In this document: piece after piece, positions 38,094-48,123 of the stretch
How the letters are laid out: each line of letters begins with the position of its first letter
Numbering within the stretch: the stretch's first letter is position 1
Assembly (NCBI RefSeq): GCF_016718685.1
Contig: NZ_JADKCX010000010.1
Span: 1 to 64,000 of the forward strand
DNA: 64,000 bases
Source: Haliscomenobacter sp.
GTDB lineage: Bacteria; Bacteroidota; Bacteroidia; Chitinophagales; Saprospiraceae
Direction of reading: 5' to 3'
Position numbers and translations under genes: made by a program
The notes under the pieces: generated by a model
Told to the model about the DNA's origin: nothing
What the model saw: only the letters and a program-made list of their open reading frames with translations
The model's database searches: none

Positions 38094-40289
38094 TTAGCCA
38101 TTCCACCAATAAGTCAATTTGGCCACCAAGGCACGATTCCGAATTTTCAACCCTTCGGAATAATAATTATCGGTGTAGACGATGAAAAAGTCTGAGGCAG
38201 GACTATAGCGCCACTGCACCCGCAGGTTGAGGTTGACGTTTTTGTTTTGGTTGTTGAATTGGATAAAGTTGGTAAAAAACAGCTTATTCGTCAACGTAAG
38301 GTCGATGCGCGGGCCGATCAGCCAAAAATTCCAATCGCTATTCTTCAGTTGTTCGGGCAACACCACTGCTTCGTCAAATTCGATGCGGTTGTAATTGACA
38401 CTCATGGCAATCGCAGCTATGGGTTGCAAACGATAACTGATGTCCCCTCCCAAGCGCAAACGACGCCCATCGGCAAAGTAGCCTCCATATCGAAAAGTGG
38501 CGGTATACGTAAAAATATTTTGTGGCTTTGAAGTGAAATCTCCGCCAAAAGAACCCCAGTGGTGTTCAGTACCCGTAGCGAGGTTAAACCCTGAAAAGTT
38601 GGTTGGATCAAAAGGAGCCAGCAGCTTGACGTAATCCCGTGCTGTCCAAACCGTCAGTTGCCTGGTATTTTGAAAATTGAAGCGATATACCAAAACGTGG
38701 GTAAACTCAGTTTGCTGCGAAGCCGGATTCAAATACTGATTATACATCAACTGTGGCCCGTGATTGATCAACACTTTTGAATTGGGAAAAAACAGGTAAC
38801 CTGCCTGGGCATTGATGAATTGGTAGCCCGTTCGCGGCACGTAACCCACTTCAGCACGATAATCCTTACCCACATTTTCGTATTGAAAAGCGTAAGTCCA
38901 ACGGCGGGCACTGTACTGCAAATTGGCAGCGAGTACCTGGTCTTTGGTGTCAACTCCCGGCGCAAAAGACTTGAGATAAAGCAGTTTACCTTTCCAAATG
39001 TTGTTGGCCGAGAGCAGGTTGTATTCAAAACCCAGGTTGCGGTTGTAGCGCTTGATTTTGCTGGGATCAGTTACCGTTTCAAAATCCAGGGTTTCTTTGT
39101 TGATGGCCAGTGCAGTGATGTTGGAGCGGGCAAAGATCTGACGTTGCAAGGCGAGTACCGCAAAATTCTGACGCGGTGTGCCCTGCTCATCGGCGTTGGT
39201 TTGCATGTCCATCAGGCCAATTCGCCAGTTTTTATTCAATTTTCCACTCAAACGAGCCCCGTATTGAATGGGCGTATTTAAGCCGATACGCCGGGAAAAA
39301 AAAGGCCGGATGTTGGCATAGCCCACGTTGGTAAACAAGTCTCCATTCTCCAAAAAGAACTGACGGCGCTCCGGGAAAAACAACTCAAAGCGATCCAGGT
39401 TGGTTTGTTGGCGGTCTACTTCTACTTGTGAAAAATCGGGATTGACCGTCAAGTCGAGATTCAAGGCTGAAGTAATGGCAATTTTGGCATCTACCCCCAC
39501 ATCTCCGGTGGTGCTGCCGGGTTTGTTGCCCGTATAATCCTTGGATGTATTGACCAGGGCGTAAGGAATCACTGAAAAATTGGCACCGGCAGGTGGTGGT
39601 GGTTCATCCCAAACCAAAACACCGGTGTAGGCCAAAGATGCGGTGGGAAATTGCCGAGGCACGGGCGTCCAGGAGGATTTTTCGGTGGTCTTCAGGTCCA
39701 GTCGGCTAAAATTTATACCCCACCGCGAGATGCCACTTTTGTAGCGCAGGGTTTTAAAAGGCACCGCCATTTCAAAAGTCCACTTGTCTTCTTCGGCTTT
39801 TACTTCCGAGGTCCATTTGTTGTCCCAACTCAGGTTGGCGCTGCCCCCTTCAAACAACAAACCATCCCATTGCGCACCTTCGGCATTGGAACCAAAGGTG
39901 AAGCCGTTGGTGAGGTCGTCAAAAGGATCGATGAAAAGTAGAAAGTTGTCGTTGCGGCCAAAATTGAAGTCTCGACGCAAAGATTCTACCATATATGGGC
40001 CGGGCAGTTTTTCGTAACACACCGCCAGGAGGTACATGTTTTGCTCGTCATATAGCATCCGTACCTCGGTACGCACTTTGGCTTTACTGGTATCCATGGG
40101 CAATACCATGTAAAAATCGGATACCATCTCCGCCTTGCTCCAGGCAGGGTCGTCGGCACCGCCATCTATTTTGATGGGGCCATCAGCGCGGTGAATATGG
40201 TATTCAAACGCAGCGTTTTTCTTTTGGGAAAAAAGTGAGTGAAAACAAAGCAGCAGTAGTGTGCTTGTGCAGAGTCGAAAAAGGTTCAT
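38094..40289 (-). CDS. DUF5916 family protein with CBM9-like N-terminus
   Basis: 731 residues. Signal peptide (LLLLCFHSLFSQ), CBM9-like domain (about 35-230: IKIDGGADDPAWSKAE, WTFEMAVPFKTLRY, WGINFSRLDLKT), then a long beta-rich C-terminal domain of DUF5916 type with VNPDFSQVEVDRQQTNLDRF and ERRQFFLENGDLF. Family members are abundant in Bacteroidota; function is not established, although the C-terminal half looks like an outer-membrane barrel. This copy is intact, unlike the paralogue at 2645-5138. Its 5' flank is the anomalous G/C-homopolymer region, so its promoter cannot be read. Confidence 0.88.
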   Translation of the reverse strand: MNLFRLCTSTLLLLCFHSLFSQKKNAAFEYHIHRADGPIKIDGGADDPAWSKAEMVSDFYMVLPMDTSKAKVRTEVRMLYDEQNMYLLAVCYEKLPGPYMVESLRRDFNFGRNDNFLLFIDPFDDLTNGFTFGSNAEGAQWDGLLFEGGSANLSWDNKWTSEVKAEEDKWTFEMAVPFKTLRYKSGISRWGINFSRLDLKTTEKSSWTPVPRQFPTASLAYTGVLVWDEPPPPAGANFSVIPYALVNTSKDYTGNKPGSTTGDVGVDAKIAITSALNLDLTVNPDFSQVEVDRQQTNLDRFELFFPERRQFFLENGDLFTNVGYANIRPFFSRRIGLNTPIQYGARLSGKLNKNWRIGLMDMQTNADEQGTPRQNFAVLALQRQIFARSNITALAINKETLDFETVTDPSKIKRYNRNLGFEYNLLSANNIWKGKLLYLKSFAPGVDTKDQVLAANLQYSARRWTYAFQYENVGKDYRAEVGYVPRTGYQFINAQAGYLFFPNSKVLINHGPQLMYNQYLNPASQQTEFTHVLVYRFNFQNTRQLTVWTARDYVKLLAPFDPTNFSGFNLATGTEHHWGSFGGDFTSKPQNIFTYTATFRYGGYFADGRRLRLGGDISYRLQPIAAIAMSVNYNRIEFDEAVVLPEQLKNSDWNFWLIGPRIDLTLTNKLFFTNFIQFNNQNKNVNLNLRVQWRYSPASDFFIVYTDNYYSEGLKIRNRALVAKLTYWWNG

Positions 40290-42928
<2,639 letters not shown>

Positions 42929-42950
42929 TGGCAGCGTTTTTAAATATACT

Positions 42951-44090
42951 CTAACGCAAAAAATTAAAATCGGCTTTGATCTGTGCTTCGTTCGCTTTGA
43001 TTTTATCATGATCCCAATCAAAAAAAGCAATGCGTCGGATGTTGCGCCCTAAACGTTCTCGCAGCAATTTCAACGTTTCCTGCATTTGCGCGGGCGTAGG
43101 TCCATCCATCCGTATCAAATCTCCTTCGCGCAGGTAATCCTGGCGAATCACGGTATCTTGTAGCACCCGGTATTGGTTGTTTTGCTCATTTTGCAAGTAA
43201 CTTTCTGTTCCCGGAGTACTGGGGGCCAAATCGCGCAGCAGGCCCTGAAACGCCCCGGCGCGGTACCAGGCCCCCCAATTGAACTGAGGCAAGGCCACGT
43301 CCATTTGCCGGGGATATTTTTTGCCTTTGAGGTAATATTTGACCACCTGGGCATCGAGAATGGCGTTGGATTCGGCCAGCTTTTTGGGGTCTCCTGTATT
43401 GTAACACATCAACATGACCCGCTCTACTGGCGGAATTCCCATGGTTTTGCGGTCGCGGTACTGGTGCAGGCGCAGGGTGCAAGAAATCAAATAGTCGGAG
43501 GCTTTTTCCTGTAACACTTTTAAAAAGCTAAAATACTTGTCGCGGGTACTGAGCGTCCAATCACAGTCAATCTGAATTTCGAGCATTTTTTTGCTCCACT
43601 CACGCTTCAAAGAATCGACGATGTCACTGCGTTCTTCCCAGGGCACTTGCTCAGGCAAACGGTCGTAAAAAGAGTAGTTGAATACGTTGCTTACGAAATC
43701 TTCATTCAGTTGTTCAATTTTACGGGCAAGCTTGGTGGCCAAGGCCGGGATGTCCTGATCTTTGATTTGTACAAAGGTTCGGTTGGTGATGTAAACAGTG
43801 GGGGTAATCGTTTTTTTGTCCCAGCCCTTCGTATCATTGATTTCGAGTACACCAGTAGGTACCGCACTCGCATAACCTGCACTCCAGTCTACGTCAAAAT
43901 AGCGCAGGTAAAAGTGCTGTTGTTGCAGTGATGCTGCCAACTCAGCGTCTTTTTCCGTAAAGTCCAGTGTAGTTTTCCAATAATAAAATGCCGGGCCGGC
44001 ATCTTTCCCACTTTGCCCCTGACAATTGGGCAAAAAGAAAAGCACACTCGCCAATAGCAATAAAAAAACAAGTCGGATTTTTTGAAACAT
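42951..44090 (-). CDS. Hypothetical exported lipoprotein
   Basis: 379 residues from the start at 44090 (MFQKIRLVFLLLLASVLFFLPNC), a lipoprotein-type signal with Cys at about 23. The mature region contains FYYWKTTLDFTEKDAELAAS, LEIQIDCDWTLSTRDKYFSF and VERVMLMCYNTGD, arranged like alternating strands and helices. This hints at a TIM-barrel glycosidase-like fold, but I cannot assign a family. Followed 22 bp later by the helical-repeat gene, which suggests a functional pair. Confidence 0.7.
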   Translation of the reverse strand: MFQKIRLVFLLLLASVLFFLPNCQGQSGKDAGPAFYYWKTTLDFTEKDAELAASLQQQHFYLRYFDVDWSAGYASAVPTGVLEINDTKGWDKKTITPTVYITNRTFVQIKDQDIPALATKLARKIEQLNEDFVSNVFNYSFYDRLPEQVPWEERSDIVDSLKREWSKKMLEIQIDCDWTLSTRDKYFSFLKVLQEKASDYLISCTLRLHQYRDRKTMGIPPVERVMLMCYNTGDPKKLAESNAILDAQVVKYYLKGKKYPRQMDVALPQFNWGAWYRAGAFQGLLRDLAPSTPGTESYLQNEQNNQYRVLQDTVIRQDYLREGDLIRMDGPTPAQMQETLKLLRERLGRNIRRIAFFDWDHDKIKANEAQIKADFNFLR

Positions 44091-44260
44091 GGATGTTGAC
44101 TTAGTGGGTAGAAAGATACGGAAGCTGAAGAAATTATTGTGGGAAAAATACACCATCCCCTAAAAAGTAGGGAAAGTAAGGGGTAATTTATCCCTGGGTG
44201 ATCTTGATCACTTTATACCCAGTCAGGTTCATTTATATTTGAGGTATATACATCAAATCC

Positions 44261-44368
44261 ATGCACATCAAAAACTGGCACCCTGCCGCGAAACTCGCTT
44301 TAGTCTGTCTGGTTTGCCTCGCTTTGGCAATTTTAATCGGCAAAGTGTTGTATGGGTGGCAGGGATAA
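44261..44368 (+). CDS. Possible tiny membrane protein (35 residues)
   Basis: ORF encoding MHIKNWHPAAK followed by a single hydrophobic helix (LALVCLVCLALAILIGKVL). It lies 34 bp before a DUF2892-type gene. It could be a real small membrane protein or a chance ORF; conservation is the only test. Confidence 0.35.
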   Translation: MHIKNWHPAAKLALVCLVCLALAILIGKVLYGWQG

Positions 44369-44402
44369 TCAACAAGATTCTAATCATCTTAAAACCTTCA
44401 TC

Positions 44403-44612
44403 ATGAAAAAGAACATGGGAAATACGGACAGAATTGTTCGTCTGATTTTGGCCGCAGTATTTGGCTATTTGTTTTTCTCGGGTACTGTTGTCGGGGTATT
44501 GGGGTATGTACTGGTTGCCTTGGGTGCAATTTTTATCCTGACCAGTTTCATCAGTTTTTGCCCACTTTATACCTTGGTGGGTATGTCTACCTGCCCCGTG
44601 AAACAATCGTAA
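44403..44612 (+). CDS. YgaP-like DUF2892 membrane protein
   Basis: 69 residues from the start at 44403 (MKKNMGNTDRIVRLILA). The family pattern is clear: MKKNMGxxDRxVR, two membrane segments (about 11-30 and 34-53), then CPLYTLVGMSTCPVKQS. The family is widespread and often linked to rhodanese or sulfur genes, though none is adjacent. Followed by a good terminator. Confidence 0.88.
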   Translation: MKKNMGNTDRIVRLILAAVFGYLFFSGTVVGVLGYVLVALGAIFILTSFISFCPLYTLVGMSTCPVKQS

Positions 44613-44646
44613 AAATTTACCAGCTATAGGGTTAGTGATGGTGCAG

Positions 44647-44673
44647 GCGGTTTGAGTGTAAATCTCAAACCGC
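44647..44673 (+). terminator. Intrinsic terminator after the DUF2892 gene
   Basis: 10-bp stem GCGGTTTGAG (44647-44656) pairs with 44664-44673 across a 7-base loop and is followed by TTGTTTTTT. Confidence 0.85.
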
Positions 44674-44721
44674 TTGTTTTTTAGAAAAAAAATGGCTTAA
44701 TTTGGTGAAAATTTTCTACCC

Positions 44722-44919
44722 ATGCTGCTGGCATCTGAAGAACGTCAACTTGCTTCAATATTAGAAAGCCCTAGCGCACCGCTATTGGCCAATCGACTCA
44801 TCGCAGCATTAGAGGACGAAAAAAGAAAACGGCAAGAGTTCTACCGGGATATTGACGACGACATGAAAGTGGAGTTCATCAATGGAGAAATCATTGTACA
44901 TTCTCTGGTAAAAAATTGA
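44722..44919 (+). pseudogene. Uma2/DUF820-like N-terminal fragment
   Basis: 65 residues. The segment RRQEFYRDIDDDMKVEFINGEI-like (positions about 37-58) and HSLVKN resemble the start of Uma2 family (DUF820) putative nucleases, which normally run ~190 residues. Here the frame ends at 44919, just before the SDR gene, so the catalytic part is absent. It looks like a truncated remnant; a free-standing small protein is the alternative. Confidence 0.5.
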
Positions 44920-44927
44920 ACACACTA

Positions 44928-45671
44928 ATGGATAGGCTAAAAAACAAGGTTGCCATCGTCACCGGAGGTGCCAATGGAATAGGAAAAGCTACAGCCCTGC
45001 GCTTTTTACAAGAAGGAGCCACCGTCGCCATTTGGGACATCAACGAAGTAAATGGCTTGTCCCTGGCTACCGAATGGGCAGCACAAGGCTTACCCTGCAA
45101 GTTTTACAAAGTCAACACAGCTGACCTCGATGCGGTACAACAAGCGGCTGATGCAGTGGTACAAGATTTTGGACAAATCGACATCCTGATCAACAATGCG
45201 GGCATCACTAGGGATTCTTCCCTAAAAAAAATGTCACCTCTGCAATGGCAGCAAGTCATTGATGTCAACCTGACTGGAGTTTTTTATTGTACTAAAGCCG
45301 TATCGGCTTATATGGCGGAGCGCAATTACGGCCGCATCATCAACGCGGCATCGGTCGTGGCACTGTACGGCAATTTTGGTCAAACCAATTATGTCGCTTC
45401 CAAGGCCGGAGTGATTGGCATGACCAAGGTTTGGGCTCGCGAATTTGGCCGCAAAGGCATTACGGTGAACGCTATTGCGCCTGGTTTTATCAAAACGGAA
45501 ATGGTGGAAACCATTCCTGCCGAATATCTGGCTGATTTGGAGAGTCGCACGCCCGTCGGGCGTGCAGGGTTGCCAGAAGACATTGCCAATGCCTACTTGT
45601 TCCTGGCCTCCGATGAGGCGTCGTTTATCAATGGGGTGACCTTGTCAGTTGATGGGGGATTGGTCATGTAG
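44928..45671 (+). CDS. fabG: SDR family oxidoreductase, FabG-like
   Basis: 247 residues. Rossmann NAD(P) motif TGGANGIG (about 12-19), NNAG (about 87-90), catalytic region with Ser in INAASVVALYG and the YxxxK pair in NYVASKAG, then PGFIKTEM and the terminal GVTLSVDGGLVM. This matches 3-oxoacyl-ACP reductase-type enzymes, which reduce 3-keto groups with NADPH. The start at 44928 (MDRLKNKVAIVTGG) is chosen over the TTG at 44916. Because it is not in a fatty-acid cluster, a different ketone substrate is possible. Confidence 0.88.
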   Translation: MDRLKNKVAIVTGGANGIGKATALRFLQEGATVAIWDINEVNGLSLATEWAAQGLPCKFYKVNTADLDAVQQAADAVVQDFGQIDILINNAGITRDSSLKKMSPLQWQQVIDVNLTGVFYCTKAVSAYMAERNYGRIINAASVVALYGNFGQTNYVASKAGVIGMTKVWAREFGRKGITVNAIAPGFIKTEMVETIPAEYLADLESRTPVGRAGLPEDIANAYLFLASDEASFINGVTLSVDGGLVM

Positions 45672-45696
45672 GGGCGATTACACAGGATCGCCCCTA
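45669..45696. terminator. Bidirectional hairpin between convergent genes
   Basis: 10-bp stem TAGGGGCGAT (45669-45678) pairs with 45687-45696. It begins in the SDR stop codon and ends one base before the lactonase stop. Confidence 0.75.
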
Positions 45697-46830
45697 TCAA
45701 TGTTGATAGGCGCGGACCTTCAAACAAGACGGGCTAGGAATCCCTTCCAGCATACTCACTTTGCTCAACAGCCCCGTTTGTTCATCTCGCTTAAACACCA
45801 CGATGCTGTTGCTGAGCATATTGGCGACCAACAAGAACTTACCCGTAGGATCCAGGGTGAAGTTGCGCGGGTGGTTGCCAAAGGTGGTTTGATACCCCAC
45901 ATTGGTCAAGGTTCCCTTACCGGGGTGGATGGCATAAATGGCGATGTTGTTTTCATTGCCCCGGTTGGAGGCGTACAAAAAACGGCCATCAGGTGAGGTG
46001 TGGATGTCCGCTCCACTAAAACCGGTGGTGATCTCCTGAGGATGAGCGGGAATGTTCTGGACCGAACTCAACTTGCCTCTTTTGTAGCGGTAGGAGCTCA
46101 CCGTTCCGCTCAATTCCTCGATGCAGTAGGCAAACTTTTGATTGGGGTGGAAGGTGAAATGCCGGGGTCCACTCCCGGCGGGCGAAACTTGTCCATCCGG
46201 ATTGGCTGCGCTGAGTGGCTCTTTGGCTTTGGGGTCAAAGTTGAAGATGCGGAGTTTGTCGGCACCCAAATCGGGCACAATCACTTGATCGTATTTCGGC
46301 GAAAAAATACAGGAATGCGTATGCGCAATGGCTTGTCTATCCTGGGTGACTTTACTGCCCTCCGTATATTGAAACACCTGGCTAGGCGGATTGAGGCTAC
46401 CATCCGAGTTGACACTGTAGCTGGATACGCTGGCTTCGTTGTAATTGGCATTGACCACCCATTGGCCACTTTTGTGCACACTGACGTAAACGGGGTTTTC
46501 GCCGCCGCTGATTTGTTTGTTGATGAACGTGAGTTTGCCGCTGAGGCTATCAAAAACAAAACTGCTCACGCTTCCACCTTTGGGGACACGGGCTTCGGTA
46601 CAAGCGTAAAGGTTTTTTCCGTTGGGACTGAGGTTGAGGTAGGTCGGATTAAGCAAATTGGGGCAAAGGCTTTTGTGCTGCAATTGTCCGGTGTTGGCAT
46701 CCAAAACGTATACGTTGATGCCCTGATCGGCTGCATTAGGCACATAAGCACCTACAAAAACGTAATAGGTTTGAGCCTGTAATAAAATGGCGGCGATAAC
46801 ACACAGGGAGGATAGGATGGATTTCAGCAT
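45697..46830 (-). CDS. Lactonase family beta-propeller protein (exported)
   Basis: 377 residues with a signal peptide (ILSSLCVIAAILLQAQ). The body matches the 6-phosphogluconolactonase-type seven-bladed propeller: LLNPTYLNLSPNGKNLYACTE, GPRHFTFHPNQKFAYCIEEL, SPDGRFLYASNRG and GNHPRNFTLDPTGKFLLVAN. Export suggests a periplasmic substrate, so a role in the cytosolic pentose phosphate pathway is unlikely. Convergent with the SDR gene, divergent from the Gfo/Idh gene. Confidence 0.9.
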   Translation of the reverse strand: MLKSILSSLCVIAAILLQAQTYYVFVGAYVPNAADQGINVYVLDANTGQLQHKSLCPNLLNPTYLNLSPNGKNLYACTEARVPKGGSVSSFVFDSLSGKLTFINKQISGGENPVYVSVHKSGQWVVNANYNEASVSSYSVNSDGSLNPPSQVFQYTEGSKVTQDRQAIAHTHSCIFSPKYDQVIVPDLGADKLRIFNFDPKAKEPLSAANPDGQVSPAGSGPRHFTFHPNQKFAYCIEELSGTVSSYRYKRGKLSSVQNIPAHPQEITTGFSGADIHTSPDGRFLYASNRGNENNIAIYAIHPGKGTLTNVGYQTTFGNHPRNFTLDPTGKFLLVANMLSNSIVVFKRDEQTGLLSKVSMLEGIPSPSCLKVRAYQH

Positions 46831-46845
46831 GATGCGTAATGGTTT

Positions 46846-46875
46846 TTTGTTTGCCTTGCAATTTTACTAAATTTG
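46846..46875 (+). promoter_or_regulatory. Bacteroidota-type promoter for the Gfo/Idh gene
   Basis: TTTG (46846-46849), an 18-base spacer and TAAATTTG (46868-46875) fit the TTTG/TAnnTTTG consensus of the phylum's primary sigma factor. The ATG follows 22 bp later. Confidence 0.55.
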
Positions 46876-46897
46876 TCGAACACCCTTAACTCCTGTC

Positions 46898-47881
46898 ATG
46901 ATTCTGAAAGAAATAAACTGGGGCATGATCGGCTGCGGCAACGTAACCGAGAAAAAAAGCGGCCCTGCCTTCAATAAAGTCCCCCATTCTGCCCTGGTGG
47001 CGGTAATGGCCCGCGACATCAATAAAGCCGCCGACTACGCCCAACGGCACAGCGTACCCCGCTGGTACGACAGCGTGGAGGCCCTGCTCACCGACCCCGA
47101 AGTCAACGCCATCTACATTGCTACGCCGCCCAATGTACACGCCGATTACGCCATCCAGGCCATGCGCGCTGGCAAGGCGGTATACGTAGAAAAACCGATG
47201 GCCCTCAATGCCGCGGAATGTGCGGCGATGAATCAGGTTAGTGCGGAAACCGGAATGCCCCTTTTTGTGGCGTATTACCGCCGGGCACTGCCCAACTTCA
47301 TCCAAATTAAGGCTTTGGTTGATGCAAAAGTGATTGGCGACATCCGCCTCGTACACCTGCGCATCCACCACCCACCGCAAGCGGAAGAAGTAGGTGAAAA
47401 CCCGCAACCGCGCTGGCGGGTCATGCCAGAAATTTCCGGGGGTGGGCATTTTCACGACCTGGCTTCGCACCAACTGGATTATTTGGAATATCTGTTGGGA
47501 GCAATCAAAAGCACCCAGGGCATGGCGCGAAACCAGGCAGATTTGTATCAAGCAGACGATATCGTGGTGGCCAATTTTGAGTTTGCTTCGGGCGTGTTGG
47601 GTTCGGGCACCTGGTGCTTTACCCTAAATCCGGAGCAACGCATTGATGAAACCCAAATCATTGGTTCCAAAGGCAAAATCAGCTTCGCATTTTTTAATGA
47701 TTCACCGATCCGGGTAGAAACAGCGGAGGGGATAGTGGAATACCCGATCCCTTACCCTGAAAATGTGCAACAGCCCTTTATTGAAAGTATAGTGAAGGAA
47801 TTGCGCGGTGAAGGGAAGTGCCCGAGTAGTGGCGTGAGCGGCGCGAGAGCCAATGCTTTGATGGATCAAATTACGGGTTAA
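46898..47881 (+). CDS. Gfo/Idh/MocA family oxidoreductase
   Basis: 327 residues. N-terminal Rossmann domain with WGMIGCGNVTEKKSG (nucleotide-binding GxGxx near residue 9), then the family motif VEKPMALN near 100. The C-terminal alpha/beta domain includes GGGHFHDLASHQLDYLEYLL, whose His may act in catalysis. These enzymes oxidise or reduce sugars and inositols with NAD(P). The substrate is not predictable; the neighbouring exported lactonase and TonB receptor may hint at carbohydrate use. No signal peptide, so cytosolic. Confidence 0.9.
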   Translation: MILKEINWGMIGCGNVTEKKSGPAFNKVPHSALVAVMARDINKAADYAQRHSVPRWYDSVEALLTDPEVNAIYIATPPNVHADYAIQAMRAGKAVYVEKPMALNAAECAAMNQVSAETGMPLFVAYYRRALPNFIQIKALVDAKVIGDIRLVHLRIHHPPQAEEVGENPQPRWRVMPEISGGGHFHDLASHQLDYLEYLLGAIKSTQGMARNQADLYQADDIVVANFEFASGVLGSGTWCFTLNPEQRIDETQIIGSKGKISFAFFNDSPIRVETAEGIVEYPIPYPENVQQPFIESIVKELRGEGKCPSSGVSGARANALMDQITG

Positions 47882-48123
47882 AACTGGGAACCCCAAGCGA
47901 TATTTTTTTCAACTTCCATGATTACGCAATCCTACGCTAAGTCCTCAGCTCACGTAAAAGTGAGTATTACTGATGTACCCAGTGATTTCAATTTAACCGT
48001 AGTTTTTTACAGCAGATAAAGGAGTACACGCGGAGTTCCCCATTTCTTAACCAAAGTCAATGAACGAGATTTTGAACAGCCCGTCCTTTGCAGCATCAAT
48101 TCATTTTCTAAAACTCGACAAGT

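Noticed and set aside
46000..46782. 260-residue plus-strand open frame
   Set aside because: Antisense shadow of the lactonase propeller gene, whose blades are clearly conserved.
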